Source of the DNA: Pedobacter sp.
GTDB taxonomy: Bacteria; Bacteroidota; Bacteroidia; Sphingobacteriales; Sphingobacteriaceae
Direction of reading: 5' to 3'
DNA: 64,000 bases
NCBI RefSeq assembly: GCF_031119335.1
Contig: NZ_JAVHXT010000004.1
Span: 46,774-110,773, forward strand
Part shown: positions 63,778-64,000 of the stretch, one piece after another
Layout: each line of letters opens with the position of its first letter
Position numbering within the stretch: position 1 is the stretch's first letter
Made by a program: the position numbers and the translations under genes
Notes under the pieces: model-generated
What the model was told of the DNA's origin: nothing
Databases searched by the model: none
What the model saw: the letters and a program-made list of their open reading frames with translations, nothing else

Positions 63778-64000
63778 ATGAAAGGGTTTGGCGCTTATTG
63801 TCTCATTATTTTAACGTCGTTAATTATTGCTTGTACGGGCACTGATCGTTCGGCGGATTCTACATTATCAAAAGATACGATTAAGAACCAAAAGCCAACA
63901 GACACCATTGGCGACGAGGAAACGATTAGCACCATTGCCTCAGAAATACTTACAACCTTAAAAGCAAAAGACTACAAAGCATTTGCGGCTTACTTTCACC
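63778..64000 (+). CDS. Lipoprotein, 5' part only
   Basis: The first 74 codons are in the window. A signal sequence with lipobox 'LIIAC' puts the acylated Cys at residue 19. A Ser/Thr/Asp-rich linker follows, then the start of a helical domain ('ISTIASEILTTLKAKDYKAFAAYFHP'), a pattern often seen before SH3- or DUF-type periplasmic domains. The family cannot be decided from this fragment. Confidence 0.8.
   Translation, partial: MKGFGAYCLIILTSLIIACTGTDRSADSTLSKDTIKNQKPTDTIGDEETISTIASEILTTLKAKDYKAFAAYFH

Noticed and set aside
1-64000. CRISPR arrays, insertion sequences, prophage or tRNA genes
   Set aside because: No regularly spaced direct repeats, no transposase, integrase or phage structural protein, and no tRNA-like cloverleaf was seen on either strand; tRNA absence was judged by eye only.

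Overview
The window looks like a chromosomal piece of a Bacteroidota genome, most likely Sphingobacteriaceae (Pedobacter-like). Supporting signs are Bacteroidota-type promoter boxes (TAnnTTTG), an S16 protein with a long Ala/Glu-rich tail, NfeD/flotillin and DUF4369-type proteins, a double-glycine leader peptide, AT-rich spacers and several families of dispersed palindromic repeats. The genus is an inference from gene content and style; no rRNA or tRNA gene is present to test it. I saw no transposase, integrase or CRISPR array.

Bases 1-24,760 are mostly housekeeping and regulatory genes. In order: tandem small secreted proteins; an NtrC-type sigma-54 activator; a secreted protein with a DnaJ-like cysteine tail; a HAD phosphatase; a hybrid histidine kinase; a WYL regulator; a DinB-like protein; an RluF-type pseudouridine synthase; an NfeD/flotillin pair; a YoeB toxin module running directly into rlmN; a GG-leader peptide with a DUF4369 protein; a small HTH regulator; ComF; a beta-helix lipoprotein; a GAF/PAS hybrid kinase; glyA; dxs; and fcl.

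Bases 24,909-61,398 form one very long minus-strand surface-polysaccharide locus, read from gmd at 61.4 kb down to a Wzi/RemB-like outer-membrane barrel at 24.9 kb. It carries export and assembly functions (SLBB export protein, Wzz-like co-polymerase, Wzx flippase, EpsG/Wzy-like polymerase). It also has a WbpL-like initiating transferase with a WbpM-like dehydratase and a WbpK-like reductase. Four further sugar pathways are visible. WbpA/B/E/D-like enzymes make a UDP-2,3-diacetamido-hexuronate. DdhA-D plus an RfbJ-like reductase make a CDP-3,6-dideoxyhexose. PseB, PseC, GNATs, an SpsF-type cytidylyltransferase and PseI make a pseudaminic-type nonulosonate, with an amidotransferase/HisH/HisF trio that usually makes acetamidino groups. 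Gmd and Fcl make GDP-L-fucose. Glycosyltransferases are interspersed. No PseG hydrolase and no O-antigen ligase was recognised.

Bases 61,648-64,000 return to core genes: a 5'-nucleotidase, rpsP, rimM and the start of a lipoprotein gene.

The strongest leads are: the enlarged nonulosonate block (HemL-like aminotransferase, aldo/keto reductase, amidotransferase trio, no PseG); an unassigned protein that may be its transferase; the GG-leader peptide operon with a strongly structured leader; promoter boxes that abut start codons; apparent non-ATG starts inside the polysaccharide operon; and nested palindromic repeats.
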